Shown here: positions 45,846 through 54,915 of the stretch, piece by piece | Numbering within the stretch: position 1 is the first letter of the stretch | How the letters are laid out: the number at the start of each line of letters is the position of its first letter | Assembly (NCBI RefSeq): GCF_000300275.1 | Contig: NZ_AMRN01000001.1 | Coordinates: 496,001-560,000, forward strand | DNA from: Thalassospira profundimaris WP0211 | Lineage (GTDB): Bacteria > Pseudomonadota > Alphaproteobacteria > Rhodospirillales > Thalassospiraceae | Reading direction: 5' to 3' | Length of the DNA: 64,000 bases | Made by a program: the position numbers and the translations under genes | The notes under the pieces: model-generated | The model's input: only the letters and a program-made list of their open reading frames with translations | What the model was told of the DNA's origin: nothing | Databases searched by the model: none

Positions 45846-46412
45846 TCAGGCGGCTTTTTTGTCAGCTTTTTCCCAGGCAAAACGCTGGAACGGTTCATCG
45901 ACCGGCGTTTCGGCAACGTGGTTGATGTAATTCGACATCACTTTCTGAGCCAGACCGAGAATGATCTCAAGCACCTGCTGCTGGCCGTAACCGGCCGCGT
46001 AGAAGGCATCGAGCTGATCGCTGGTGACGTTCCCGCGACTGCGGGTCATGGCGAGGGTAAAGGTGCGAAGCGCTTCGAGTTTTGCGTCGGCAAGCGGCGT
46101 TTCATCGCGCAGCGCGTTGATGGTGTCGGCATCGACTTTCATCATGTGGGCGATGGCTGTGTGGGCCGGAACGCAGTAATGGCAGCCATGCTCAACATTG
46201 ATCGTCATCCAGACAACGGTCAGTTCGTTGGCATCAAAGCTGGTCTTCTGAAACAGGTCATGCAGCACCTGATAGCCTTCAAGCACAGCCGGGGCTTCGG
46301 CCATGACACCATGCAGGCCCGGGATCATGCCAAAGGCATCAAGGGAGTTCTGCAAAAGCGGTTTGGAATCGGCAGGCGCAGAGTTTTTATCGTAAATTTT
46401 GAAGTCGGACAT
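45846..46412 (-). CDS. Carboxymuconolactone decarboxylase/AhpD-like protein
   Basis: A 188-aa protein with the CMD fold: WMTINVEHGCHYCVPAHTAIAHMM contains a CxxC pair (CHYC) and nearby His as in AhpD-type alkylhydroperoxidases. The start at 46412 follows GGAAA; the frame is open further upstream through the operator region. It is divergent from a TetR gene and its promoter carries the same 16-bp operator twice, so it is the likely target of that repressor. Confidence 0.87.
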   Translation of the reverse strand: MSDFKIYDKNSAPADSKPLLQNSLDAFGMIPGLHGVMAEAPAVLEGYQVLHDLFQKTSFDANELTVVWMTINVEHGCHYCVPAHTAIAHMMKVDADTINALRDETPLADAKLEALRTFTLAMTRSRGNVTSDQLDAFYAAGYGQQQVLEIILGLAQKVMSNYINHVAETPVDEPFQRFAWEKADKKAA

Positions 46413-46432
46413 GGACAGTATTTCCAGAATTG

Positions 46433-46448
46433 TTGAGTGATTGCTCAA
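46433..46448. promoter_or_regulatory. TetR-type operator, copy 1
   Basis: TTGAGTGATTGCTCAA, symmetric except in the centre, 20 bp upstream of the AhpD-like gene start. It matches copy 2 at 15 of 16 positions. Confidence 0.75.
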
Positions 46449-46497
46449 TAACGATGGGCCGACGCTACCTTGACGATTTGACATTGGCAAGCTATTT

Positions 46498-46513
46498 TTG
46501 AGTGACTGCTCAA
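46498..46513. promoter_or_regulatory. TetR-type operator, copy 2
   Basis: TTGAGTGACTGCTCAA, 16 bp before the GTG of the tetR gene and 65 bp from copy 1. Two near-identical imperfect palindromes in a divergent TetR promoter strongly suggest autorepression and control of the neighbour. Confidence 0.78.
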
Positions 46514-46529
46514 TAAAAAAGGAAATATC

Positions 46530-47129
46530 GTGGCGAGACCAAGCTCATTTGATCGTGAAGATGCCCTGGCCAATGCGCGTAACCTGTTCTGGCGCAAGGG
46601 GTTTCATGCGACCTCGCTCAAGGATATCGAAGCAGCCCTGTCGCTTAAGCCCGGCAGTATCTATGCCGCCTTTGGCAGCAAGAAGGAGCTGTTTTCCGAA
46701 GCGCTGAACTATTATGCGCGCAGTGTCGAAGGCGAATTTCAAAGCTTTATGGCGCAATCGGGCTCCCCGCTTTCGGGGCTGATCGACTATGTGCGCAGCA
46801 TCACGCAGGGCGGCATGAACAAGATGCCGTCAAATGCCTGCATGGTGTTCAAGACGGCCCTTGAACTGGCCAATGACGATTCCGATTTGAAAGATCTGGC
46901 CGCAGAGAAACTGGCTGGTATGGCCAAACTGTTTGCCGGCGCCTTTGAGCAAGCCCGGATTGCTGGCGAAATCGCACCGGATGTCGATCCGCATCGCGCA
47001 GCGCTCAAGCTTCAAACCAGCATTACCGGCCTGCGCGGCATGATCGAAAGCGGCCTTCCATCGGGTGATGTGCAAAACCTGATCGATGATATCATTGCGG
47101 AGATGGAACGTTTGCGCGTAGCGCATTGA
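46530..47129 (+). CDS. TetR-family transcriptional regulator
   Basis: A 199-aa one-component regulator. The N-terminal HTH (FDREDALANARNLFWRKGFHATSLKDIEAALSLKPGSIYAAFGSKKELFSEAL, about residues 7-58) is typical; the C-terminal helical domain would bind an unknown effector. GTG start with AAGGAAA upstream. It is divergent from the AhpD-like gene, with two copies of a palindrome between them. Confidence 0.92.
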   Translation: MARPSSFDREDALANARNLFWRKGFHATSLKDIEAALSLKPGSIYAAFGSKKELFSEALNYYARSVEGEFQSFMAQSGSPLSGLIDYVRSITQGGMNKMPSNACMVFKTALELANDDSDLKDLAAEKLAGMAKLFAGAFEQARIAGEIAPDVDPHRAALKLQTSITGLRGMIESGLPSGDVQNLIDDIIAEMERLRVAH

Positions 47130-47220
47130 GTATCCATCTGCATTGATTGGGTGCGACAAACGCTGCCAGACGTGCTATCGCCCCATCCTAACGCCTGAAC
47201 CGCGAACGGAACTGCAAAAA

Positions 47221-47457
47221 ATGACCGAACCGACCATTACCAAAGCCATGCGTGAACGCGCCTGGGTCCGTGCTGAACGGATTGAGGGCGAAGACCCCAA
47301 GGAAGTGCGCAAGCACAAGGAAAGCGGCATCACCATGAAAAAGGCCAGTTTCGGCAAGTTCCGCAATTTCGGCTGGACCGTGGTTGATGAGGTTGCCGTG
47401 CCGTGCCGCAAGGAATTCCTTCCGCCGCGCGAAACGGATGACGAAACCTCGGACTAG
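47221..47457 (+). CDS. Hypothetical basic protein
   Basis: A 78-aa protein, highly charged (MTEPTITKAMRERAWVR..., then KASFGKFRNFGWTVVDEV). No family recognised. The start is taken at 47221, since upstream codons look non-coding. The ribosome-binding site is weak. It lies 91 bp after tetR and before a GNAT gene. Confidence 0.6.
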   Translation: MTEPTITKAMRERAWVRAERIEGEDPKEVRKHKESGITMKKASFGKFRNFGWTVVDEVAVPCRKEFLPPRETDDETSD

Positions 47458-47566
47458 GCCGCTATCGCAAATGTGATGGCCGATGCCGCTGGGCCTGATT
47501 GACAAAGTGGCTGATGAAGGGCGCTATGAACCGATGGTTCTTGCGCCTTTTTCTTGGTCTTGCCCT

Positions 47567-48049
47567 ATGACAACCCGATCCGATGCGATTTCGTTTGGTT
47601 CGCTTGACGATATCGCGCCCGCAACCCTGATTGCCCATATGTCCGATCCGCGAATGGCGGAGCATATGCCGTTGCTAAATGGTCCGTGGGATCAGGATGA
47701 CGTCGCCCGATTCATGGCGGCCAAGAAGGCCTGTTGGCAACGCGATGGCCTGGGGCATTGGGCGATCTTTTATGATGGCACCTATGTCGGCTGGGGCGGG
47801 TTTCAGAAAGAAGGCGATGACTGGGATTATGGGCTTGTGCTGCGCCCTGAATGCTTCGGGCTTGGCATGGCAATCACGCACAAGGCGCTTGAATTTGCCC
47901 GATCCGATCCGCGTATTTCGTCGGTGACCTTTCTTTTGCCACCGACTCGTACCAAGCATGGGGTGCTAAGGCGCATTGGTGCCGTGTTCGAAGGAACGGT
48001 TTCCCATGACGGGGCCTGCTTTCAAAAGTTCCGGCTTGAGATCGGCTAA
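47567..48049 (+). CDS. GNAT-family N-acetyltransferase
   Basis: A 160-aa acetyltransferase of the RimJ/RimL-like kind: GHWAIFYDGTYVGWGGFQKE, the acetyl-CoA region WDYGLVLRPECFGLGMAITHKALEFA (with a G-x-G-x motif) and a final HGVLRRIGA. The start at 47567 is a choice; the frame also opens at 47483. Substrate unknown. Confidence 0.8.
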   Translation: MTTRSDAISFGSLDDIAPATLIAHMSDPRMAEHMPLLNGPWDQDDVARFMAAKKACWQRDGLGHWAIFYDGTYVGWGGFQKEGDDWDYGLVLRPECFGLGMAITHKALEFARSDPRISSVTFLLPPTRTKHGVLRRIGAVFEGTVSHDGACFQKFRLEIG

Positions 48050-48076
48050 TTCCGCCTGGCTTTGGCAAAGCCGGGC

Positions 48077-48556
48077 TTAGTTGCCGGGTTCCTGAGACAG
48101 GTTGATCAAGGCTGCCAGAAGCTGCTTTGGGTCCGTGTCGGCGACCTGATTTTCCAGCTGTTGTTGGGTTTCCTGCCAGATCGGGAAGGCGCGACTGAGA
48201 AGTTGCAGGCCGTCCTTGGTCAACGCCAGCAGGCGGCCGCGCTTGTCTTTGGGGTCGGGTGTAATTTCAATCAGTCCACGTCGTTCAAGCGGTTTGAGAT
48301 TGGCCGTCAGGGTGGTGCGATCCATGGCCAGAAGGTCGGCGACATCTTTCATGTGCGGCGGGTATGGCCGGTTTAGCGACATCAAAAGTGAATATTGCCC
48401 GCTGGTCAGATCGAGGGGGCGAAAGGCGTCATCAAACCGCCTTGCGACGGTGCGTGCCGCACGCCGGACATGCAGGCAAAGGCACGAGTCCCTTACCATT
48501 ATGGTATCGGCATAGGGGACGATCTGATCGTTATGGTTGAAATCTTTTTTTGACAT
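48077..48556 (-). CDS. MarR-family transcriptional regulator
   Basis: A 159-aa winged-helix regulator. The recognition region (MKDVADLLAMDRTTLTANLKPLERRGLIEI) and wing (DPKDKRGRLLALTKDG) are clear. Cys-Leu-Cys near residues 25-27 (DSCLCLHVRRAARTVARRFD) might be redox-sensitive. It is divergent from a VOC-NTF2-VOC unit across a 119-bp gap with a palindrome, so it most likely controls that unit and itself. Confidence 0.9.
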   Translation of the reverse strand: MSKKDFNHNDQIVPYADTIMVRDSCLCLHVRRAARTVARRFDDAFRPLDLTSGQYSLLMSLNRPYPPHMKDVADLLAMDRTTLTANLKPLERRGLIEITPDPKDKRGRLLALTKDGLQLLSRAFPIWQETQQQLENQVADTDPKQLLAALINLSQEPGN

Positions 48557-48567
48557 GGATAAATTAT

Positions 48568-48579
48568 GTTGATATCAAC
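48568..48579. promoter_or_regulatory. Putative MarR operator
   Basis: GTTGATATCAAC, a perfect 12-bp palindrome (16 bp with one mismatch), starting 12 bp upstream of the marR start codon, inside the divergent promoter shared with the VOC gene. Confidence 0.6.
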
Positions 48580-48675
48580 GTATTTGTCAAATGGGAAAAC
48601 AAGAAAATGCTGATAAATCGCCCGTTTTCACCGTCACCGCGTTAAATCCGTTCTGCCCGGCAAGGAGAATGCCCC

Positions 48676-49149
48676 ATGCAGAAGATCAGTCCTTTTTTGT
48701 GGTTTGATCAGACCGCCGAAGAAGCCGTCAATTTCTATGTTTCGGTATTTGCCGATGCCAAAATCGGCAACATCATGCGTGCAAGTGCGGCCGGTCCCGG
48801 CCCGGAGGGACGTGTTCTGACCATTGGCTTTGAACTGTTCGGGCAAAGCTTTACCGCGTTCAACTTCCCCACAGATTTCAAGTTTACCGAAGCTGTTTCG
48901 TTTGTCGTCGACTGCAAGGATCAGGCAGAGGTCGATTATTACTGGGATTGCCTGTCGGACGGCGGGCAACCGCGCGATTGCGGCTGGGTCAAAGACCGGT
49001 TTGGCGTGTTTTGGCAAATCACCCCGACCCGTCTGATTGAATTGATGAGCGATCCGAACCCGGCCATCGCCGCACGCGCGGCATCCGCGATGATGACCAT
49101 GCAAAAGATCGATATCGCGGCACTTGAGCGTGCGGTCGCCGACGGCTGA
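48676..49149 (+). CDS. PhnB-like VOC protein 1
   Basis: A 157-aa protein of the PhnB/3-dmu-9_3-mt branch of the VOC superfamily: FLWFDQTAEEAVNFYVSVF at the start and KDRFGVFWQITPTRLIELM in the second half. Function unknown for the branch; often found with small regulators. Preceded by AAGGAG. First gene of a three-gene unit divergent from marR. Confidence 0.85.
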   Translation: MQKISPFLWFDQTAEEAVNFYVSVFADAKIGNIMRASAAGPGPEGRVLTIGFELFGQSFTAFNFPTDFKFTEAVSFVVDCKDQAEVDYYWDCLSDGGQPRDCGWVKDRFGVFWQITPTRLIELMSDPNPAIAARAASAMMTMQKIDIAALERAVADG

Positions 49150-49208
49150 TCGGGCCTGAGCATTCATGAAGCCAAACCCCTCGCTCCACCAACGCAAGGA
49201 TATGTCTG

Positions 49209-49646
49209 ATGTCAGAAAAACAAGCCAAGGATCGCCAGGCGATTGCAGATCTGTTTGATCGTTGGGCGAATGCCAATCGCAGCAAGGATATCGATGCGAT
49301 CATGGCGCTTTATCACCCCGATATCTGTTCCTATGACGCGGTTGGACCGCTGCAATTCACCGGTGCCGCCGATTACCGCGCCCATTGGGAAAAATGCCTG
49401 CCCAAAGACGCCGACATGATTGTCGAGATGCAGACACCAAACATTCGCGTCTCAGGCCATCTTGGTGTTGCGCATTTCCTGATCCGCTGTGGCATGCGCG
49501 ATCCGGACGGTACCGAACATTCAAGCTGGATGCGCTCAAGCACTCAGCTTGAAAAGCGCGACGGGCAATGGCGCATCGCGCACGAGCATTTTTCCGTGCC
49601 GTTTGATTTCGAAAATGGCCAAGCCCAGTTCGGGCTTGAGCCATAA
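49209..49646 (+). CDS. NTF2/SnoaL-like protein
   Basis: A 145-aa cone-shaped NTF2-fold protein: ADLFDRWANANRSKDIDAIMALYHPDICSYDAVGPL, typical of SnoaL-type ketosteroid-isomerase-like proteins. No catalytic Asp/His pair can be assigned. It lies 59 bp after VOC 1 and 38 bp before VOC 2 on the same strand, so they should be one operon under the MarR regulator. Confidence 0.85.
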   Translation: MSEKQAKDRQAIADLFDRWANANRSKDIDAIMALYHPDICSYDAVGPLQFTGAADYRAHWEKCLPKDADMIVEMQTPNIRVSGHLGVAHFLIRCGMRDPDGTEHSSWMRSSTQLEKRDGQWRIAHEHFSVPFDFENGQAQFGLEP

Positions 49647-49684
49647 GCCGTGCCCATCAACACAATCTTACAAAGGAAGCCCCG

Positions 49685-50092
49685 ATGAAAGTGATCAGCT
49701 ATTTGAATTTTGATGGTAATTGCCGCCCGGCAATGGAGTTTTATCAGTCTGTTCTGGGAGGTGAGCTTATTACCATGTCCTATGGTGAAACCCCGATGGC
49801 CGAAGAAATGTCCGCCATGGCCGACAAAATGGCCCATGCCTGCCTTGTCGGTGATGGCTGGAACATCATGGCGTCTGACAGCCCATCCGAACATTTCGAG
49901 GCGATGAAAGGCATGAACATTTCCATTCATGCCCCGACTGCCGAAAAGGCGCGCGCTTACTTTGACGGGCTTGCCGACGGTGGCACAGTCATCATGCCGT
50001 TCGAAGAAACGTTTTGGTCAAAGGGCTTTGGTCTGGTGACTGACAAGTTCGGCACACCCTGGATGGTCAATACCGACATGGAACCGGCATAG
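49685..50092 (+). CDS. PhnB-like VOC protein 2
   Basis: A 135-aa PhnB-like VOC protein (YLNFDGNCRPAMEFYQSVLGGEL...DKFGTPWMVNTD). Its closest resemblance in the window is to the VOC gene at 48676, though they are too different to be recent duplicates. A ribosome-binding site (AAAGGAAG) precedes it. Third gene of the MarR-linked unit; a strong terminator lies 108 bp beyond. Confidence 0.85.
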   Translation: MKVISYLNFDGNCRPAMEFYQSVLGGELITMSYGETPMAEEMSAMADKMAHACLVGDGWNIMASDSPSEHFEAMKGMNISIHAPTAEKARAYFDGLADGGTVIMPFEETFWSKGFGLVTDKFGTPWMVNTDMEPA

Positions 50093-50199
50093 GTGCCCAC
50101 CCGCACCAAACTTGGCGGTCTGGTGGATCGGGGAGATCTCTGAGAAATCAGTTAGTTGTTAAAGCGAAATGTTTTTATGCTTGCGCTTATCAGATCACG

Positions 50200-50244
50200 T
50201 AAACAACCCGGCACGCAGACTTATGTGCCGGGTTGTTTGTTTTA
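50200..50244 (+). terminator. Intrinsic terminator of the MarR-linked operon
   Basis: A 14-bp stem (50200-50213 with 50224-50237) with a 10-nt loop, followed by TTTT; on the - strand an A/T-rich tail would also allow it to end the SDR gene. Confidence 0.85.
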
Positions 50245-50289
50245 ATCGCCCCGGTTCAGGGGAATTAAGAGCTGGATACGTGAGTGGGA

Positions 50290-51045
50290 TCAGATCGTTT
50301 GACCGCCTGAAACCTCGATCCGCTGGGCTGTGACCCAGCGATTGTCATCGCGCAGCAGGCTTGCAACCATCGGACCGATATCATCGGGCAAACCGACCCG
50401 GCCAAGGGCAGTCATGCTGGCAAAGGCCTCGTTATAGGCGGGGGTATCGCGGACTGCACCGCCAAGGAAGTCGGTCTCGATCGCGCCCGGGGCAACGCAA
50501 TTGGCCGTGATGCCACGTTCGCCGAGTTCCTTGGCCAGATAGACCGTCAGAATTTCAATCGCACCCTTTGCCGCGGAATAGGCGGAAAAGCCCGGGAAGG
50601 ACACGCGTGTCAGCCCCGATGAATAGGTAATGATGCGTCCGTTATCGGCAAGTATCGGCAAAACTGCCTGGACCAGGAAGAACACGCCTTTGACATGGAC
50701 ATCAAACAGGGAGTCGAACTGTTGTTCAGTGGTTTCGGCGAACGGTGTCATTTCGCCGTGGCCGGCATTGTTGATCAGATGATCAAAACTGTCGCGTCCG
50801 AAGGTTTCGGACAGGGCCTTTTTCAGGGTGGAAACAAAGGCCGGGAAGGTCGAGATTTTGGTGACATCAAGTTGCAGCGCAACGGCCTTTTGGCCAAGGG
50901 CGCGGATTTCTTCGACGACTTCCTGGGCCTGCGCTTCGTTGCCACGGTAGGTGACGATGACATCATTACCCGCCTTGGCAATGCTGATGGCGGCGTTGCG
51001 GCCAAGTCCGCGGTTGGCACCGGTGATCATGGAAATTTTCGACAT
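50290..51045 (-). CDS. Short-chain dehydrogenase/reductase
   Basis: A 251-aa SDR. Cofactor loop TGANRGLGRNAA, NNAG motif (INNAGHGE), active-site YSAAK (Tyr about residue 153; Ser in ITYSSG upstream) and the PGAIETDF C-terminal hinge are intact. NAD(P)-dependent; substrate unknown. It is divergent from an AraC-family regulator, which is a plausible controller. Confidence 0.9.
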   Translation of the reverse strand: MSKISMITGANRGLGRNAAISIAKAGNDVIVTYRGNEAQAQEVVEEIRALGQKAVALQLDVTKISTFPAFVSTLKKALSETFGRDSFDHLINNAGHGEMTPFAETTEQQFDSLFDVHVKGVFFLVQAVLPILADNGRIITYSSGLTRVSFPGFSAYSAAKGAIEILTVYLAKELGERGITANCVAPGAIETDFLGGAVRDTPAYNEAFASMTALGRVGLPDDIGPMVASLLRDDNRWVTAQRIEVSGGQTI

Positions 51046-51232
51046 GATGTTTCCTTTCAGGTTTATCGATGTCGGAAACCTACCCCTGTCTTGACGGCAG
51101 TTGTTGCCTGTCTGTCTATGAATTTTGCCTGTTTATCCAAATGATGGAAAACGAATTGCAATATTGGGTCATATGCTTACCTATTAATCCAATCGACTTG
51201 TCCAAAAGACCTGTGTGAGCAGTGAAAGGCTT

Positions 51233-52129
51233 ATGGTGCAAACCCTGTTTGATCTTGTTCGGCGCTATGCCGATGCGCATGCAGACCAGTCCGGTGTGGC
51301 CCAAACACCGGTGCCCGGCCTTTCGATGGTGCGGGTTCTCTATCCCGGTGCGCTTCAGGTGGCGATCAACCGGCCACTTGTCGCGACGGTGCTTCAGGGG
51401 CGCAAACTGGTGACAATGGGGGCGGAGACATTTGATCTTGGTCCGGGTGATGCGCTTTTGATTTCTGCAGATGTGCCGACCGTCAGCCAGATTTCCAAGG
51501 CAAGCGTTGCGGCGCCCTATTACGCGCTGATTCTTGAACTTGATCTGGCGATGATTGCCGATATTGCGGCGGCAATCGGCCTTCCGCACGGGCAAGGCGG
51601 GCCGATCTCTGTCGAGCGGTTTGATCCCCATGTCGAAGATGTGGCAACCCGATTGATGCAGTTTCTGAACCGGTCCGGGGCGATTTCGGTCCTTGGTGAC
51701 GGCCTGCTTCGTGAAATGCATTACTGGATGCTGTCAGGGTCACATGGCACTGCGATCCGCAGGCTGGGAACCGCAGACAGCCATGCCCAGCGTATCAGTC
51801 GCGCGGTGGCGCTGATTCGTGCGCAATTTGCCGAGACCCTTCGGGTGAATGAACTTGCCGAGGCCGCAGGCATGAGTATTTCGTCATTTCACCAGCATTT
51901 CCGTGCGGCAACGACGCTTTCGCCCCTGCAATTCCAAAAGCAGCTTCGCCTGATCGAGGCACGGCGAAGAATGATGGCCGAAGGCGCGGCAATCGCCGAT
52001 GCAGCTTATGCAGTCGGTTATGAAAGCGTGCCGCAGTTTACCCGTGAATATAGCCGCCTTTTCAATGTGTCACCGGGGCGCGACCTGCGTCAGACCCGGG
52101 TGGGAACATCCGGCCTACAACCGGCATAA
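51233..52129 (+). CDS. AraC-family transcriptional regulator
   Basis: A 298-aa regulator of the AraC_N type: an N-terminal cupin-like ligand domain (residues 1-170) and a C-terminal double HTH (ETLRVNELAEAAGMSISSFHQHFRAATTLSPLQFQKQLRL...IADAAYAVGYESVPQFTREYSRLF). The ATG at 51233 with AAAGG upstream is preferred over GTG at 51215. Divergent from the SDR gene at 50290. Confidence 0.92.
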   Translation: MVQTLFDLVRRYADAHADQSGVAQTPVPGLSMVRVLYPGALQVAINRPLVATVLQGRKLVTMGAETFDLGPGDALLISADVPTVSQISKASVAAPYYALILELDLAMIADIAAAIGLPHGQGGPISVERFDPHVEDVATRLMQFLNRSGAISVLGDGLLREMHYWMLSGSHGTAIRRLGTADSHAQRISRAVALIRAQFAETLRVNELAEAAGMSISSFHQHFRAATTLSPLQFQKQLRLIEARRRMMAEGAAIADAAYAVGYESVPQFTREYSRLFNVSPGRDLRQTRVGTSGLQPA

Positions 52130-52347
52130 GCCAATTTGAGCCATGCGACCAATCTGCCGACCTGACAGGGGTTGGCGTTGCCAGCGTTTGATACCATTGT
52201 GTTCTCTTAATGAACGGACCCTGACATAGCAGCATGGTATTTACGGGCTTAAACGGAACGACAAGTGATTGCCCGTAAACGATATGTTGCCTTGCCCCCG
52301 GTTTCCCGTCAAAGTAATGCAACTTGGGGTTATGGGGGTCAGGCAAA

Positions 52348-53859
52348 TTGACAGCGCGGGTTACCACAGTTGCCTTTGCCGGGATTGAAACGATCCCTGT
52401 TGACGTGCAGGTGCAAATGGCAAGTGGCCTTCCGGCCTTTACGGTGGTTGGCCTGCCCGACAAGGCGGTGTCCGAGGCCCGTGAACGGGTGCGATCCGCG
52501 CTTTCGGCGATGGGATTGGCGCTGCCCCCCAAACGCATCACGATTAATCTTGCCCCGGCCGACTTGCTGAAGGAAGGATCGCATTTCGATCTGCCGATTG
52601 CGCTTGGGATTCTGGTCGAGATGGATGTCATCGGCCATGACGATATCGAGCGGTTTCTCGTACTGGGTGAATTGGGGCTGGATGGCAGCATCACCAAGGT
52701 TGGCGGCGTGTTGCCCGCCGCCATGGAAGCCGGGATGCAGGAATGCGGCATCATTTGTCCGAACGCCAACGGGGCCGAGGCCCTTTGGGCCGGTGATCTT
52801 GAGATCCTGGCACCCATAAGCCTTGTGGCCCTGATCAATCATTTCAAAGGCACGCAAATTCTACCCCGCCCGATCCGGCGCGACACCGACGAGTTCAATG
52901 ATTTCCATGGCGACCTGCGCGATATCAAGGGACAGGAAAGTGCCAAACGCGCGCTTGAGATCGCAGCGGCTGGCGGCCATAACCTTTTGATGTCCGGTCC
53001 GCCCGGATCGGGAAAATCGATGCTGGCGGCCCGCTTGCCGGGCATTTTGCCCGATCTTGATGCCAGACAGGCACTGGAAACCACCGTTATCCATTCCGTA
53101 TCCGGAATGTTGCCCGAAGGTGGCCTGATCCGCACCCGCCCGTTCCGCCAGCCCCATCACTCTGCCTCTATGCCGGCCCTTGTCGGTGGTGGCCATCGGG
53201 TCAAGCCGGGCGAGATTTCGCTGGCCCATAATGGCGTTTTATTCTTGGATGAATTGCCGGAATTCCAGCGTAATGTATTGGATGCCCTGCGCCAGCCGCT
53301 TGAAACCGGGCAGGTATCGGTTGCGCGCGCCAATGCGCATGTGACCTATCCGGCGCGCGTGCAATTGGTGGCGGCGATGAACCCGTGCCGGTGTGGCTAT
53401 TTGGGGGATAACGAGCTGGCCTGCACCCGCGCCCCACGCTGTGGCGAGGAATATCAGGCACGGCTTTCAGGGCCGCTTCTGGACCGGTTTGATATCCAGA
53501 TCGAAGTACCGGCTGTGAAGCCCGAAGACCTTGATTTACCGGCCAAAGGCGAAACCAGTCAGGCGGTACGCGAACGGGTATTTCTGGCCCGTGAATTGCA
53601 AATGTTGCGATATAAAAACGAAAACATATCGACCAATGCGCTGGCCGATGGTGAAGTCCTGCAGGAGGCCGCCGCCCTTGATACCGAAGGCCGCGGATTG
53701 TTGCAGGATGCAGCGCGTCAGATGAAGTTATCGGCCCGCGGTTATCACCGGATATTGCGGGTGGCGCGCACCATTGCCGATCTTTCGGGCAGTGCGGCCG
53801 TCAAGCGCGGCCATATTGCCGAGGCGCTGAATTACCGACAGATGGTCTATCGGCGCTAA
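52348..53859 (+). CDS. yifB: YifB family Mg-chelatase-like AAA ATPase
   Basis: A 503-aa ATPase related to ComM. The N-terminal Lon-like S5 domain fold (VQMASGLPAFTVVGLPDKAVSEARERVRSAL) is followed by a magnesium-chelatase-type AAA module: Walker A SGPPGSGKSML, RPFRQPHHSAS, Walker B GVLFLDELPEF, and a Cys-rich finger (MNPCRCGYLGD..CTRAPRC). In naturally transformable bacteria ComM is a branch-migration helicase; competence in this organism is not shown by the window. Start TTG at 52348, with another TTG at 52324 possible. Confidence 0.93.
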   Translation: MTARVTTVAFAGIETIPVDVQVQMASGLPAFTVVGLPDKAVSEARERVRSALSAMGLALPPKRITINLAPADLLKEGSHFDLPIALGILVEMDVIGHDDIERFLVLGELGLDGSITKVGGVLPAAMEAGMQECGIICPNANGAEALWAGDLEILAPISLVALINHFKGTQILPRPIRRDTDEFNDFHGDLRDIKGQESAKRALEIAAAGGHNLLMSGPPGSGKSMLAARLPGILPDLDARQALETTVIHSVSGMLPEGGLIRTRPFRQPHHSASMPALVGGGHRVKPGEISLAHNGVLFLDELPEFQRNVLDALRQPLETGQVSVARANAHVTYPARVQLVAAMNPCRCGYLGDNELACTRAPRCGEEYQARLSGPLLDRFDIQIEVPAVKPEDLDLPAKGETSQAVRERVFLARELQMLRYKNENISTNALADGEVLQEAAALDTEGRGLLQDAARQMKLSARGYHRILRVARTIADLSGSAAVKRGHIAEALNYRQMVYRR

Positions 53860-53888
53860 TCCCCCGTCATTGGGCGACCCGGGTGTGA

Positions 53889-54794
53889 TCATATGCGGGA
53901 CAGGCCGTTCTGTTTGCGGATGATATTGATCAGACCGCGCAAGCCCGGATGATTGTTGTGGCGGCTGCTGTAATACATATGGAAGGGATCATCAGATGAT
54001 GCATGGTCTTCCAGCACGATTTCCAGCTGCCCGCTGGCAAGGTCATCGGCAATGCGCGATTCCAGCAAATAGGCCAGTCCAAGCCCGGCCTTGGCAGCCG
54101 AAATCGTGGTTGCCGTGTCCTGAATGGTGATATGGCCCGGCACGCGGTAGCTTTTCTGATCGGGGCCAATGCCAAGTTCCCAGGGAAACGGTGAATTGTC
54201 GCCGAGAAGAAGCTGCAGGCATGTGTGATTGCGCAGATCGTCGGGGCTATCGGGTTTTCCGCGGCTTGCAAGATAATCCGGTGCGCCGACTACGACCCAG
54301 CGCTGCGGTCCGCTGAGTGCGACGGCAACCATGTCTTCGGGGACCAGATGGCCGAACCGGATGCCGGCATCATATCCTTCGGCGACGATATCAATCGGCC
54401 GGTTTTCAACGATTATGCTGAGGCTGACATCTGGGAAGGTTTTGGCAAATTCCGGCAATGCCGGGGCGATCAGAAGGTGTGCGGCATCGGAAAAGGCGTT
54501 GATGCGGACCTCGCCAAAGCTGGCGGCACCGGGGGCATCAAGCGTCTGGAGTGCTTCATCAAGTTTATCAAAGCCCTCGGCGAGCTTGGTTGCAAGGTCC
54601 TGACCCAGTTCGGTCGCCACGATCGACCGGGTGGTTCGATTGATCAGCTTTACGCCAAGGCGGCTTTCGAGACGGCGGATCGCGTGACTGGCCGCCGACG
54701 GCGAAAGTCCAAATTCAATCGCTGCAGCCTTGAAGCTCTGGCGGCGGACAATTGCCAGAAACAAGCGTAGATCGGCAAACTCTGCGCGGTCCAT
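53889..54794 (-). CDS. LysR-family transcriptional regulator
   Basis: A 301-aa LysR regulator. The N-terminal winged HTH (LRLFLAIVRRQSFKAAAIEFGLSPSAASHAIRRLESRLGVKLINRTTRS) is followed by a substrate-binding domain (about 90-295). The ATG at 54794 is chosen over a TTG three codons earlier. It is divergent from an SDR-aldo/keto reductase pair; the gap contains TGAACT and AGTTCA inverted half-sites 22 bp apart. Confidence 0.9.
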   Translation of the reverse strand: MDRAEFADLRLFLAIVRRQSFKAAAIEFGLSPSAASHAIRRLESRLGVKLINRTTRSIVATELGQDLATKLAEGFDKLDEALQTLDAPGAASFGEVRINAFSDAAHLLIAPALPEFAKTFPDVSLSIIVENRPIDIVAEGYDAGIRFGHLVPEDMVAVALSGPQRWVVVGAPDYLASRGKPDSPDDLRNHTCLQLLLGDNSPFPWELGIGPDQKSYRVPGHITIQDTATTISAAKAGLGLAYLLESRIADDLASGQLEIVLEDHASSDDPFHMYYSSRHNNHPGLRGLINIIRKQNGLSRI

Positions 54795-54915
54795 TCCAGC
54801 CAAGTTGAACTCTATTCACTTTGTGGATGATTTCAGTTCATGAAAAACCACACCACACGGGTCGGTGCAACAAGTAATCTGGCCAAAAGTCAGACAATTC
54901 AGCCGGAGGAATGCA

